Source: Candidatus Brockarchaeota archaeon (GTDB lineage Archaea > Thermoproteota > EX4484-205 > JAAOZP01). From it: 64,000 nucleotides of DNA. Within the stretch, counting starts at the first letter, position 1. Every line of letters begins with the position of its first letter. Below, in pieces: positions 1 through 8,984 of this stretch. Under the pieces are notes generated by a model that ran no database searches, was not told where the DNA came from, and worked only from the letters and a program-made list of their open reading frames with translations. A program made the translations under genes and the position numbers. Location of the stretch: NCBI GenBank assembly GCA_017601225.1, contig JAFNIX010000003.1:62001-126000 (forward strand), in the 5' to 3' direction.

Positions 1-187
1 GGTTCGTAACTATTGAGAGCAAAACTGGCGTTTGCAGCAGGTAGAGCAGGACGGGTATTCTGAACTCTCCTCCCCCCACGCCCAGGAGTCCGGATGCTAA
101 GCCGATTAAGAAACCGGAAAACATACACGTTAAGAGTCTTTCCAAGTTGAACTGTTGAACAGCGTTTTTGAAAGCATTATCAGTCAT
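1..187 (-). CDS. TauE/SafE-family permease, N-terminal part (runs off window)
   Basis: The reverse strand from an ATG at 185-187 is open to the window edge, giving about 62 residues. After a short polar leader it enters a hydrophobic segment with the GLASGLLGVGGG pattern, followed by PVLLYLL. That glycine-rich first helix is typical of the TauE/SafE (DUF81) sulfite/organic-anion exporter family. The protein should be an inner-membrane transporter, but only the first one to two helices are visible, so substrate and length cannot be judged. It lies upstream of nothing else in the window on this strand except the flavin reductase-like gene, which is also on the minus strand 50 bases away. Family call fairly sure, substrate unknown. 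Confidence 0.7.
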   Translation of the reverse strand, partial: MTDNAFKNAVQQFNLERLLTCMFSGFLIGLASGLLGVGGGEFRIPVLLYLLQTPVLLSIVTN

Positions 188-240
188 TGCTAATGCCTTC
201 CAACAGGCTGGCCATGTGTTTAAATAGTTTGTTCCGAAGT

Positions 241-741
241 TCATTCAGCAATTATTCTCTCCGAAACCGTTGAGAAAACATTCTTAGAATAGTGCAAGAC
301 CGGCTGGAAGTCAAGTTTACTAACATGCTCTTTAAAGACTCTTCCGACCACCAGCCAGTGGTCCCCGAACTCCTTGAACAGCTCCACTTTGCACTCCAGC
401 TGGACAGGCATGCTTCTTAAAACAGGTGGCTTAACAGTCTCAGCCTTCTCAGTCTCCAATCCCAGTAGAGCAAACTTGTCAACCTCCCTCCCGGATTTCG
501 TGCCGCAGGCCCACACAACGTTGATCATCTCTCTTGAAGGGATGGCTAGCACGAATTCCCCCACCTCCCTCAGATTTTCAAAGGTCTTCCTCCTAGGAGA
601 GACGGAGAACGCAACATACTTGGGCTCGAAGCTCACGGGCATTAGGAATGAGAATGCAGCGATGTTTGGTTTACCCTGGGAGTCACAAGTGATAATTAGG
701 CCAGTCATCCTCGGGGCGATTTCCTCGCTTATCCTCGCCAT
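241..741 (-). CDS. flavin reductase-like (FMN-binding split-barrel) protein
   Basis: A 166-residue protein of the flavin reductase-like / flavoredoxin family, which binds FMN non-covalently and either reduces free flavin or acts in electron transfer. The N-terminal half shows the family pattern: a conserved PRMTGLIITCD strand, then NIAAFSFLMPVSFEP and VAFSVSPRRKTFENL, which in relatives line the flavin site. The later CGTKSGREVDKF segment matches the GRxxDKF signature of the family. Length is normal for single-domain members. It is cytosolic and has no signal peptide. The neighbouring TauE-like gene lies 53 bases downstream on the same strand and may be co-transcribed; a sulfur-related link is only a guess. 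Electron donor and acceptor cannot be deduced. Confidence 0.85.
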   Translation of the reverse strand: MARISEEIAPRMTGLIITCDSQGKPNIAAFSFLMPVSFEPKYVAFSVSPRRKTFENLREVGEFVLAIPSREMINVVWACGTKSGREVDKFALLGLETEKAETVKPPVLRSMPVQLECKVELFKEFGDHWLVVGRVFKEHVSKLDFQPVLHYSKNVFSTVSERIIAE

Positions 742-882
742 GTTTTGATAATTAAAGACAAGTATTTGTTAACTTTTTCCCTCGTGAATCTCCCTTATTT
801 TCACAAGCTCCTAAAGTATCTATTGCCATGGCGTGCCGCCCTCTTCATAATAATTCTCAAATAGCGCGCGCTTCTGACAAAT

Positions 883-1788
883 TTATTTCTCCTCTCGCCT
901 CGTGAACATAATGTACGAAAGCATCATAAATATTATTGGGTATAGTATTAGAGCCATTATAGATATTGGATACTGTGAAAACACCTTAATCAGGTTCAAG
1001 ACATCTTGCTTGCTTCCTTTGGTAAGAACCGGACCTGTTAATGTGTTATAGTGGTTATTAATTGAAAAAATTTGGATCATGTAATTTAGCTCGCTGTATT
1101 TTTTAAAATAGTCCTCGGCATTTGCGAAGGAGGGAAAACCCAGCATCATAAAAGCGATCATCGTGGATATTATTGGCATTATGATCGTGAAAAATGCCCA
1201 GAGTGCAATACTGGCCATGAGCGAGAGGCTTGACTTATTTAAGAGGGTTGAGAGAAACAATGAGAGAGCATAATACGCAAAAGCGAACATTAGCGAGAAT
1301 GTTGAGAATAGAAATAGCCTTGCAATATCGTCGAGGTCTATAGTTATGCCGTGAAGGAATATGGTTGCTGGGACTGTCAGGAAAGTAGAGGCGAAAAGCG
1401 TGATTCCCATTATGGCTAAGGATGCGATGATTTTACCGTTCACCACATCCTCTCTATAAACAGGTCTTGACAGGAGAATCCGCAGGGTCCCGCTCTCCCT
1501 CTCCCTTGAAACAGCGTCGTAGCCGAAGGCTATGCCGAGGAATGGGGCTATAAGTGATACTGATGAACCTGCACTCGAGAAAATCTGTGTTATCCTGGTG
1601 GGACGCGTCTCTTCAGACATTATCGAATATGCGACTGAAAGGTAAAAGGTCATAGTCACGTAAAATAGGAGAAAAAGTGCAATTAATAACCATAGTCTTT
1701 TGCTTATTACAGCGTCTGAAAACTCCTTTCGTGCGATTATCAGTATTCTCTTCATAGGTTGCAGTTTCTCTCTCCTAATGGTTTCCAT
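883..1788 (-). CDS. ABC-2 type transporter permease
   Basis: A 301-residue integral membrane protein with an N-terminal cytoplasmic stretch (ARKEFSDAVISKRLW), a first helix, a large external loop and five more hydrophobic helices, the usual plan of NatB/CcmB-like ABC-2 export permeases. The segment AFGYDAVSRERESGTLR followed by LLSRPVYRE is the conserved ABC-2 coupling region after the second helix. The ATG at 1786-1788 starts three bases after the stop of the ATPase gene and has GGTGA four bases upstream. A second ATG at 1755 would remove 11 residues and starts where homologues usually begin. Forms an exporter with the ATPase encoded just upstream; substrate unknown (lipid, peptide or drug). 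Confidence 0.85.
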   Translation of the reverse strand: METIRREKLQPMKRILIIARKEFSDAVISKRLWLLIALFLLFYVTMTFYLSVAYSIMSEETRPTRITQIFSSAGSSVSLIAPFLGIAFGYDAVSRERESGTLRILLSRPVYREDVVNGKIIASLAIMGITLFASTFLTVPATIFLHGITIDLDDIARLFLFSTFSLMFAFAYYALSLFLSTLLNKSSLSLMASIALWAFFTIIMPIISTMIAFMMLGFPSFANAEDYFKKYSELNYMIQIFSINNHYNTLTGPVLTKGSKQDVLNLIKVFSQYPISIMALILYPIIFMMLSYIMFTRREEK

Positions 1789-1791
1789 TTT

Positions 1792-2742
1792 TCACCCTAC
1801 TCCTTCAGAGTAAAACCTGTATAGGTCCTCCCATTCAGGCTTTGAAGATACAAGAGCCTCAACGGAGTATTGACCCCTACTCAGCAAGGAGAATAATTCT
1901 CCACCAATGTCGCTTCCCCCTATGATGGATACCTTTCCCTCGTCCTCTATCCTGACCTCCATTACCTCTGGCAGTTTTTTAACCTCCTGCAAGAGCCTCC
2001 CAACATCCTCTGGCTTCTTAAGGCGAATCTCATAGCTATAACCTTTCGCACCCCTCATTTTTTGAGTAAGTTCCTCCATACTTCCCTGGGCAACTATCCT
2101 GCCTTTCCTAATCATAGCTGTATGAGTGCAAATCATTCCTAGGTCGCGCAGAAGGTGCGTTGAAAGGAAAACGGTCTTACCTTCCTTAACGATGTCCTGC
2201 ACGAATCTCCTGAACTCCATAACTCCGTCAGGATCAATCCCTACGGTTGGCTCGTCGAAAATCAGCATCTCAGGGTCTTTCAACAAGGTTTGCGCTATTC
2301 CAAGCCTCTGCTTCATCCCCCTGGAGAACGTTGATACTTTAGCGTTAGCCCTTTCCTCTAAGCCGACTTTCTCCAAAATTTCTTCCGCTCGCTGCTTAAC
2401 CATATCGGCAGGTATCCCGTCCAACAGGCCGAAATACTTAAGGTTCTCAAGCGCAGTCATGCTGTCGTAGAATCCGAAGCCTTCTGGAAGCAGCCCAACC
2501 CTACTCCTTATCTCCAAGGATTCGCGGAGCACATCGTAACCTAAAACCTTAGCACTTCCTTTCGTCGGCAAAGTTAAACCCATTAGTATAGATATTAGTG
2601 TGGATTTTCCAGCCCCATTCGGGCCGAAGAGCCCGTATATGCTGCCCTTAGGAACCTTAAGGTTAACATTGTCTAGAGCTATTACCGGAGGATTCCCCTT
2701 GAATATTTTCACGAGGCTTTCACACTCTATTACAAAGCTCAT
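1792..2742 (-). CDS. ABC transporter ATP-binding protein (exporter type)
   Basis: ATPase of a two-gene ABC exporter. Walker A is GPNGAGKS near residues 40-47, the Q-loop falls in LLPEGFGF, the signature is FSRGMKQR, and Walker B is LIFDEP followed by the D-loop and the switch histidine in STHLL. A C-terminal extension of about 80 residues after the core resembles the regulatory tail of the CcmA/NatA/DrrA group. The reading frame is open to a GTG at 2763, but the ATG at 2742 gives the standard start MSFVIECESLVKIF and is preferred. It is translationally linked to the permease gene (three-base gap). The tail and single permease suggest an exporter with one ATPase homodimer and two permease copies. 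Confidence 0.9.
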   Translation of the reverse strand: MSFVIECESLVKIFKGNPPVIALDNVNLKVPKGSIYGLFGPNGAGKSTLISILMGLTLPTKGSAKVLGYDVLRESLEIRSRVGLLPEGFGFYDSMTALENLKYFGLLDGIPADMVKQRAEEILEKVGLEERANAKVSTFSRGMKQRLGIAQTLLKDPEMLIFDEPTVGIDPDGVMEFRRFVQDIVKEGKTVFLSTHLLRDLGMICTHTAMIRKGRIVAQGSMEELTQKMRGAKGYSYEIRLKKPEDVGRLLQEVKKLPEVMEVRIEDEGKVSIIGGSDIGGELFSLLSRGQYSVEALVSSKPEWEDLYRFYSEGVG

Positions 2743-2872
2743 ACTTTCCCCGCCCCACAGCACTCCACTGTTTTTACGGGTGGAAGGTTAAAAAGGTTAC
2801 ACCTATTGCCACATGGAAAACTCTTCAGCCTTCCACAGGCTATGCTCGTCTAATGTTTTCCAGAAAAACGTT

Positions 2873-3421
2873 TTAAGTCTGAGCCTCCACTTCTCTGAAG
2901 CCGTTCTCAACATACTGTATGCCTCTCCGAAGCATTTTGAAAACCTTCTTGCCAGCCTCGACGCCTGTTTCACTAACAAGACCCCTCTTGATCAGTATGC
3001 TCATGTACTGCCTAGGGTTTTCAAGCCCGCTAAGCCTAGCCTCCTCCTTAAGCTTCTCAATATCCTCGTAGGTGAAGTCTCTTTTCTCAACCATGTACAG
3101 ATAGTAGCCGATCAACAGTATCTTCTCATACCCCTTAAGCATATCAGGCTCCTTTCCGATCCTCTTCGCTTCCTCGGCAAGAAACTCTGTGAAAGTGATG
3201 CCTTGTAGGGGTGGCTGGGGTTCAATTATTCTAGCGGCCTCAATCCTCTCCTGGAGAAACTCGCTCCTAAGCCTCTCGAAAGTAGTCTCCACAAACTCCC
3301 TGCTGCCCCAGACCTCCACCTCAACGTCTCTCCTCCTAACCCTCACACCATATTCTAGCTCCTCGCCTTGCGTATTCAAGCCGGAAACATGCTTCTCAAA
3401 GGAGATATAAGGCTTTCTCAC
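2873..3421 (-). CDS. uncharacterised protein coupled to XPD-like helicase
   Basis: A 182-residue soluble protein I cannot assign. The first 50 residues are beta-rich (alternating VRVRRRDVEVEVWGS). The middle is helical and charged. The last 70 (FTYEDIEKLKEEARLSG to GLVSETGVEAGKKVFKML) look like a winged-helix or small helical domain with an ISILIKRGLV turn. The ATG overlaps the helicase stop (ATGA, 3418-3421), so the two are almost certainly translated as one unit and the product may act with the helicase, for example as a loading or regulatory partner. No metal ligands or catalytic motif are apparent. It is the last gene of the minus-strand operon; the following 80 bases hold no other gene. 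Confidence 0.75.
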   Translation of the reverse strand: MRKPYISFEKHVSGLNTQGEELEYGVRVRRRDVEVEVWGSREFVETTFERLRSEFLQERIEAARIIEPQPPLQGITFTEFLAEEAKRIGKEPDMLKGYEKILLIGYYLYMVEKRDFTYEDIEKLKEEARLSGLENPRQYMSILIKRGLVSETGVEAGKKVFKMLRRGIQYVENGFREVEAQT

Positions 3422-5412
3422 GAGAGGAACCTGCTTATCTCTCTGGAAAGGTTTTCGATTTTCAAATGGGCCCGCATGTCTTCCCTCCAGTCAGGGGGAA
3501 GCTTATCCCTAACCCTCCCATATACCCTACTATCCATGATTACTATGACTCCCCTGTCATGCTGGCTTCTTATCAGCCTGCCAGCCATCTGGGCCAGTGT
3601 GACTATGCACGGAGTAGTGTTCGCATATTCGAAAGCTTTTTCGCCAAACTTCTTCTCATAGTATTTTAAAAGAGCCTCATGCATCTCGCTCCTCTTAGGA
3701 TAGGGTAGGCCAACTATCACGACGGCGGAGAGGAGGGAGGCGCCCTCGCTAGTAAGGTCCACGCCCTCGCTTATCTTGCCTCTCGCCACACCTACCGCTA
3801 CGCACCTATCGTTCTCCCTCAGGAACTTGAGCACTTCCCTAACCCTTGTCTTCGCATCCTCCCTAATTATCGGGCGGTTTACCACGAGTCTTGCCGAAGC
3901 CTTCTCCATCAGCTCGTAAGACGGAAAGTATATCGCAACCCTCCCGTTTACGGATTCAACTATTCTGCTGAGCCTCCCAACTATCCTTCCTATCATCTCC
4001 CCCCTAAGCTCGTACTTGGTTGTCACAGCCTTGTCAACGAGTATCAGCCTGTTCTCCCTTTTAAACGGCGACGGGAGGGAGAGCGTTGCCACCCGGCTCT
4101 CATCCAAGCCTAAAACATCCCTGTAGTAGTCGAAATCCCACAGTGTCCCAGACATTAAAACGGCTGACCTAACCCTGTTCAGGCTTCGCGTCACCCTTGA
4201 AACATCCAGCGAGCATATTCCAATCTTCACAATCCTCCTGCCACCAGCATCCTTCTCAACCCTAACGTACCTAACAGTGTCCTCCGAGTCCTCGGAGACC
4301 CATCTTTGAGCAAACTCGGCGATCCTCCCAAGGTGTGAGACGGGCGGCTTCCCTGAGTCCATTTTCATCGAAACTATTCTCTCGGATTCCTCCAGCATCT
4401 TATGGATGGTTTCAAGCACAATTTCCCCGGGAAGGCTAAGGGCCCTGAGCAGGGAAGCCTCTTCTCCCTTTAAAACATGGTTCTCCCCAATGCCCACCTG
4501 CTTAACAGCTTTTCTCCCAAGCGTCTCCATGAACTTTTTGAAAAGCCTTATGAAACGTTTTTCTTCAAACCCATATTCGACGGCCTCTTTCCAGGCTCTT
4601 AAGACGGTTCTCGTGGAAACCTCGTCTGAGAGTAGCCCTGAGGCAGCGGAGGGGAGCGAGTGAGCCTCGTCGAAAACAATGTTCACACTATTCATCTGCA
4701 TCCTCCCCCTGGCGAATATGCTTCTCCTAGCCTCATCTATAAGGAAATGGTTGTAGTTGCCTACGATGACGTCTGAGTCCGCAGCCGCCAGCCTGGTTAG
4801 CTCATACGGGCACATTCCGCGGGAAGAAGCCTCGTCGTAAAGCTCGTCCGGCATTAAAACACGCTTGACACCAGCCTCCTCCAGGAATACTATCGCCTCC
4901 CTAGATGGCCTCCAGTCCCTGAAAACCCTAGCGTAATAGGCGCACGATGATCCTGAAGCGTTCTTCTTAATCCTGCTGCAATACGTTAGGAAGCTCCGGT
5001 AATCCATTCTCCCAACCTCCAGCCTCCCCCTGGCTATGGGGCACATCTCCTGCCTGCTCACCATCAGCGTTGCCCTGAGGACTACCCCGGTTTTTTCAGC
5101 AATCGTTCTAAGTTCCCTAGCATATATTTCGAGCTCGTTCCTAGTCCTGGTCAGTATGAAGAGTTTCCCAACTTCCTCAATCTCCCTAGCCATCAAGTAT
5201 GCTGTTAAAACTGAAACGGATTTCCCGGTTCCACAGGGGGACGATAGGAGCCCTATTCTCCCCGTGGTGAGAACACGGAAGATGAACTCTATGGCTTCAA
5301 GCTGGTGTTTCCTGAACTCTGAATAGGGAAAGTATTTCCTAGCCCATTTCTCAACCGTCTGATGCAAAGGCTTCTGCACCCTATTCCGGCGAATGCTTAA
5401 AAGCGTTAGCAC
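3418..5412 (-). CDS. XPD/Rad3/DinG-type Fe-S DNA helicase
   Basis: A 664-residue superfamily 2 helicase of the XPD/Rad3/FancJ/DinG type, which unwinds DNA 5' to 3' in repair or transcription-linked processes. Walker A is SPCGTGKS at residues 58-65 and the DEAH box is at 248-251. Four cysteines at about 124, 145, 157 and 201 have the order and spacing expected for the Fe-S domain between motifs Ia and II. Motif VI reads QMAGRLIRS. The start is GTG, five bases after the stop of the giant secreted-protein gene. It overlaps the next gene by four bases. Length is slightly above the roughly 550 residues of crenarchaeal XPD, so either XPD itself or a DinG-like paralogue is possible. Confidence 0.88.
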   Translation of the reverse strand: MLTLLSIRRNRVQKPLHQTVEKWARKYFPYSEFRKHQLEAIEFIFRVLTTGRIGLLSSPCGTGKSVSVLTAYLMAREIEEVGKLFILTRTRNELEIYARELRTIAEKTGVVLRATLMVSRQEMCPIARGRLEVGRMDYRSFLTYCSRIKKNASGSSCAYYARVFRDWRPSREAIVFLEEAGVKRVLMPDELYDEASSRGMCPYELTRLAAADSDVIVGNYNHFLIDEARRSIFARGRMQMNSVNIVFDEAHSLPSAASGLLSDEVSTRTVLRAWKEAVEYGFEEKRFIRLFKKFMETLGRKAVKQVGIGENHVLKGEEASLLRALSLPGEIVLETIHKMLEESERIVSMKMDSGKPPVSHLGRIAEFAQRWVSEDSEDTVRYVRVEKDAGGRRIVKIGICSLDVSRVTRSLNRVRSAVLMSGTLWDFDYYRDVLGLDESRVATLSLPSPFKRENRLILVDKAVTTKYELRGEMIGRIVGRLSRIVESVNGRVAIYFPSYELMEKASARLVVNRPIIREDAKTRVREVLKFLRENDRCVAVGVARGKISEGVDLTSEGASLLSAVVIVGLPYPKRSEMHEALLKYYEKKFGEKAFEYANTTPCIVTLAQMAGRLIRSQHDRGVIVIMDSRVYGRVRDKLPPDWREDMRAHLKIENLSREISRFLS

Positions 5413-5417
5413 CGTTT

Positions 5418-8400
5418 TTAACCCTGAGGATCCTGGTCTACACCACTTTTTCCCGGTCTCCTAGCGCCTCTCCTCCTATGCCTCATTCTTAGAGCGAGAG
5501 CAGCCAGCAGCGGGGTTACGGATACCAGTGGAAACAGGTCGATCCCTTGACTGCTCCAAACTCTAACCGCGTGGGGAACAGTGTTCTCAGAGTATGCTAC
5601 AAGTATGACTGGGTTCAAACCCTGCCCGCTTGGAAGCTCTATTGATGCTTCCAGAAATGAGCCGGGCTCAAGGTCTCCAAGGTTTTTCTCAACACCCGTA
5701 TCCACCACCTTAACCCTGACGCTCCTAACGATCAGATGCTTAGCGAGAGACCTAACCCTGACCCTAATCCTCTTGCCATCGTATTCAGCGTATTCTATTC
5801 TGAGCATAAGCCTTTCGTCGAAGAAGAATCCTCCGGAAGGGGTTAGGAAAACCGTCATGCTCGAGTTGTCACTCTTAACTTGAAGAACCCTTATCGAGCA
5901 AGATGTTTCCGGAGGATATCCTTCAACCCTAATCCGCATAGGCAGGCCAACCATGCCTTCATCAGCCTCCATGCTTAGAAAGGCTTCAAACCCGTACTGG
6001 TCGCCTTTTAAAACCAGGCTGCCCCAGTCGAGCCTGACAATCCTGATGCTGCAGTCTCCGACTGTCCTCGATATCCCTGAAGAATGCGGGTCCCGTCTGA
6101 GAACCACTATCTTCTCAACGCAGGAAGCATTATAATCCGCGTCGTTTAAAGCCAGCGTTATCCTACCGGAATCGTCTGAAAGAGCCCTCCTCCTGGAGAG
6201 GCTCATGTAGACAGGTAGGCTGCTTACGGGGGAACCGTTGTGAGCCCAGCGTGCCGTGGCGCAGAAAACCCTAGTCCCGTTCAAGTCCAAAATGTAGTCC
6301 GAGGTTATGTTGAAGGCTGTGAAAACCGCTTGGATGATGAGAATGTCGCTGCAAACGTTTTCTTCAAGCGCCTTCACACAGTAACGGTAAACGCCGGGCT
6401 TGGACTCAGTCCAGTTGAATCTTACACCGTTGCTGGAGGCAATACTGCTCCTTAAAACCGTCCCGTTTGAAGACACTACTCCAATTCTAATTCCGCGTGC
6501 AATGCTCCCGTTTCCCTGCCACACAACCCTGGGTATCGTGATGTTAAGAAGATCCATTATGTTCAAAATAACGCTGCAGGAATAGTTTTCCAGAAGAATA
6601 TTGTTCACGAAGACCGTGGGCCGAGTGTCGTTAGGGTTGCCGAGCCTAGCCCAGTTGGAAACCAGGGTTACTGTGCAAGGCTCAACACACGGTAGGAACC
6701 CGAGAGCGTGGAAGGAGGCTTTAGAAAAGCCTTTCTCAGGTATTCTCAGCCTGAAGGACGCAGGGCTCTTCCCGAGGAGCCCGGTTTCAACCCATCTTAC
6801 CTCGAGCCCTTTCAGCAGCATGCCGTTGAACGAGAGTCTTGCTGAAACCGTTACTTCAACCTCCTCCCCCGGTCTGCCGCCGACCACTGTCCTAGAGGCT
6901 TCCAGCAGTATTCTGGTGAAGACAACTCTAAGAGTAGCCTCTCCCTCTATGAACCCGTCGCTCGCCTTCAACACCCCTTCGTAAGCAACATCCCTGCCTG
7001 TTAACCTTAGCACAGCTGCGCCGTCAACCCCTGTTATAGCAGATGAGCCTGAAGGCTTAAACTCCACCAGAACGCCGGAGGCCGCTGTAAGGCTGTGAGA
7101 ATACACCGCCTTAACCGTAAAACTTGATGGACCGTTGTTGCAAGCATAGTAGGCGTCTTGGAAGAAAACAGCGTCTAAGCTTGAGACCTCAAGCCTGATC
7201 CGTGTGAAAACTATTCTCACGCAAGCCTCCTCGCTCAACCTGGCCCCGTTCTCACCGACCGCGACGAAGGTTAAGCAGGATTCGCAGTCTTTCTCAACTA
7301 TTGAGAAAACCGCCTCGCCGTTCAGCCCTGTTAAAGCCTCGTTGCCCCGGGAATCCCTTATCCTGACTCCAGCCGCCGGGCTGCCGTCATGGGAGAGACA
7401 TGCTGAAACAGTGATGCTCACGGTGGAGCTGCTCCTAGCCCAGTAAACACCATTCCTGAGAACCCCGCCGGAAACACTCTTTACAGTAAGCCTGTAGGAT
7501 GACCATGTGACCGTGAAGGTTGCGTTCCCACCGGCCGTAGAGGTTACGCCCCTGTAAATCCCCGTCGGAGGGCTGAAAGAGTATTTCCTCACACCGGGGG
7601 TGGACTCTGAAACCCTGTAGACATCTATCTTAGAATACTCTCCAAGACAGTCGTAGGCCTTAACCCTGAGCTCAACAGTCTCGCCGAGCATGCGTAAACC
7701 TAGATCAGTAGGTCCAAGCGGCTCTATCCTCATCGAGTCGAAGCGCAGGCTTACCTGCGGTAGGCTTACTGTAAGCGTCAACTCGTCGGTTCTGTTCTTA
7801 GACGAGAAGACAACCCTTCTCGAGAAGACTCCTCCGCCAAGCTTCTTCAAGACGCAGAATCCGGTTTCAACCCCGCCGGCAGCCTCCTCCACAACCCATC
7901 CCCCCGCGCTGTAAAACCTTATTTTCTGAGACCAGTGGACACTGGAGCCGCTGTTAGCCCACGCGTCTAAGCCCTCCACAAAGGTGCATCCGGTCATGTT
8001 TAATCCCAGGTACTCTATGCTCGTCACAAGGTATTCTCCTGAGGTGAAACCAATCTCGTTCCCATTGCTAACCGCTACAGCAATCCTTCGCACCCCTGCC
8101 TGCGTGGTTCCCTCAGAGTAGACAGCATCCACCCAGTATCCTTCAAGCGGTTCAACACTTGGCGTCGAACCCCCTGTTCTCACCACAACCGGGCTTGCGA
8201 AGATCCATGAGTCCCTGTTTACCCCTGTGAATAACGCTTGCTGAACGCTTCCCGGGGGCCCGCAGCCGTTTTTCTCAACACCGTTCCAAACGGCTTTCCA
8301 GCTGACGTTTCCGACGCCAAGTGACCCTGGAAGCCTGAAGGTAAAAACATGGGTTGCATTCCCGTTGAGGACAGCTTCAGCCCGGTGGGACTCAGCCTCA

Positions 8401-8957
8401 AGCTTCCCCGTGCCCTCCGTCTTAATATCCATGGCTGCGAAGGCTATTGAGCGTTCCTCATAGACGTTTGAAACCACCTTCACGGTAATGCTTATTGTAA
8501 GCTCAACGGTATGAGTCCCCGGGCCTAGGGTCGCGGCCTTAGAGTGGCAGTGTGCCCACCAGTACTCCTTCCCAAGCCCGTAAGCCTTCACACCGTCAAC
8601 GTAAACCCTGAGATACTTCTCCTGAACGGTCCAGCCGTCTGGAACAGGGTTACGGTCGTCTCCGCAAACATAGATGCTTGCTTCGCTTTCCTCCGGCACA
8701 GTGATTGTCGCTATGGTTGTTTTCGTGTCGACGTATACTCCCGGCCCGCTCGCCTTAATATGAAGATAACCTGTCCCGCCATAATACAGGCTCTTGCTGA
8801 ACGAATAGCTTATTTGTGCAGTATCAGTCCTTAAGCCGCTCCACGAGTAGGATGCCGGTATGCTGTTCGGCTGAGCTTCCACCGGAACCATGGATTGAAG
8901 CACGACTATGGTTAGAGTTGGCAGCAGGCTTATCCAGACTTTTTTCGAAACCCGCAT
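5418..8957 (-). CDS. giant secreted, membrane-anchored beta-sandwich protein
   Basis: About 1180 residues. The ATG at 8957 starts MRVSKKVWISLLPTL and gives a clean signal peptide ending near VEAQ; an upstream frame to 8984 is less likely. The body is beta-rich with many paired cysteines, consistent with disulfide-bonded domains outside the cell. From residue ~495 there are bacterial-Ig-like (Big_1/invasin-like) modules, each ending in VxFTRIxLE-type linkers near residues 591 and 687 (counted from 8984), about 96 residues apart, with a third, weaker one later. A C-terminal helix (SVTPLLAALALRM) followed by an Arg-rich tail anchors it with the bulk outside. Probably a cell-surface stalk or adhesion protein. 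No enzyme motif seen. Confidence 0.85.
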   Translation of the reverse strand: MRVSKKVWISLLPTLTIVVLQSMVPVEAQPNSIPASYSWSGLRTDTAQISYSFSKSLYYGGTGYLHIKASGPGVYVDTKTTIATITVPEESEASIYVCGDDRNPVPDGWTVQEKYLRVYVDGVKAYGLGKEYWWAHCHSKAATLGPGTHTVELTISITVKVVSNVYEERSIAFAAMDIKTEGTGKLEAESHRAEAVLNGNATHVFTFRLPGSLGVGNVSWKAVWNGVEKNGCGPPGSVQQALFTGVNRDSWIFASPVVVRTGGSTPSVEPLEGYWVDAVYSEGTTQAGVRRIAVAVSNGNEIGFTSGEYLVTSIEYLGLNMTGCTFVEGLDAWANSGSSVHWSQKIRFYSAGGWVVEEAAGGVETGFCVLKKLGGGVFSRRVVFSSKNRTDELTLTVSLPQVSLRFDSMRIEPLGPTDLGLRMLGETVELRVKAYDCLGEYSKIDVYRVSESTPGVRKYSFSPPTGIYRGVTSTAGGNATFTVTWSSYRLTVKSVSGGVLRNGVYWARSSSTVSITVSACLSHDGSPAAGVRIRDSRGNEALTGLNGEAVFSIVEKDCESCLTFVAVGENGARLSEEACVRIVFTRIRLEVSSLDAVFFQDAYYACNNGPSSFTVKAVYSHSLTAASGVLVEFKPSGSSAITGVDGAAVLRLTGRDVAYEGVLKASDGFIEGEATLRVVFTRILLEASRTVVGGRPGEEVEVTVSARLSFNGMLLKGLEVRWVETGLLGKSPASFRLRIPEKGFSKASFHALGFLPCVEPCTVTLVSNWARLGNPNDTRPTVFVNNILLENYSCSVILNIMDLLNITIPRVVWQGNGSIARGIRIGVVSSNGTVLRSSIASSNGVRFNWTESKPGVYRYCVKALEENVCSDILIIQAVFTAFNITSDYILDLNGTRVFCATARWAHNGSPVSSLPVYMSLSRRRALSDDSGRITLALNDADYNASCVEKIVVLRRDPHSSGISRTVGDCSIRIVRLDWGSLVLKGDQYGFEAFLSMEADEGMVGLPMRIRVEGYPPETSCSIRVLQVKSDNSSMTVFLTPSGGFFFDERLMLRIEYAEYDGKRIRVRVRSLAKHLIVRSVRVKVVDTGVEKNLGDLEPGSFLEASIELPSGQGLNPVILVAYSENTVPHAVRVWSSQGIDLFPLVSVTPLLAALALRMRHRRRGARRPGKSGVDQDPQG

Positions 8958-8984
8958 TCCGAAGAATCCCTGTCGCCGGCACAC

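Noticed and set aside
5611-5640. T-loop-like GGGTTCAAACCC suggesting a tRNA
   Set aside because: It lies inside the coding sequence of the giant secreted protein, and no acceptor, D or anticodon stem can be folded around it.
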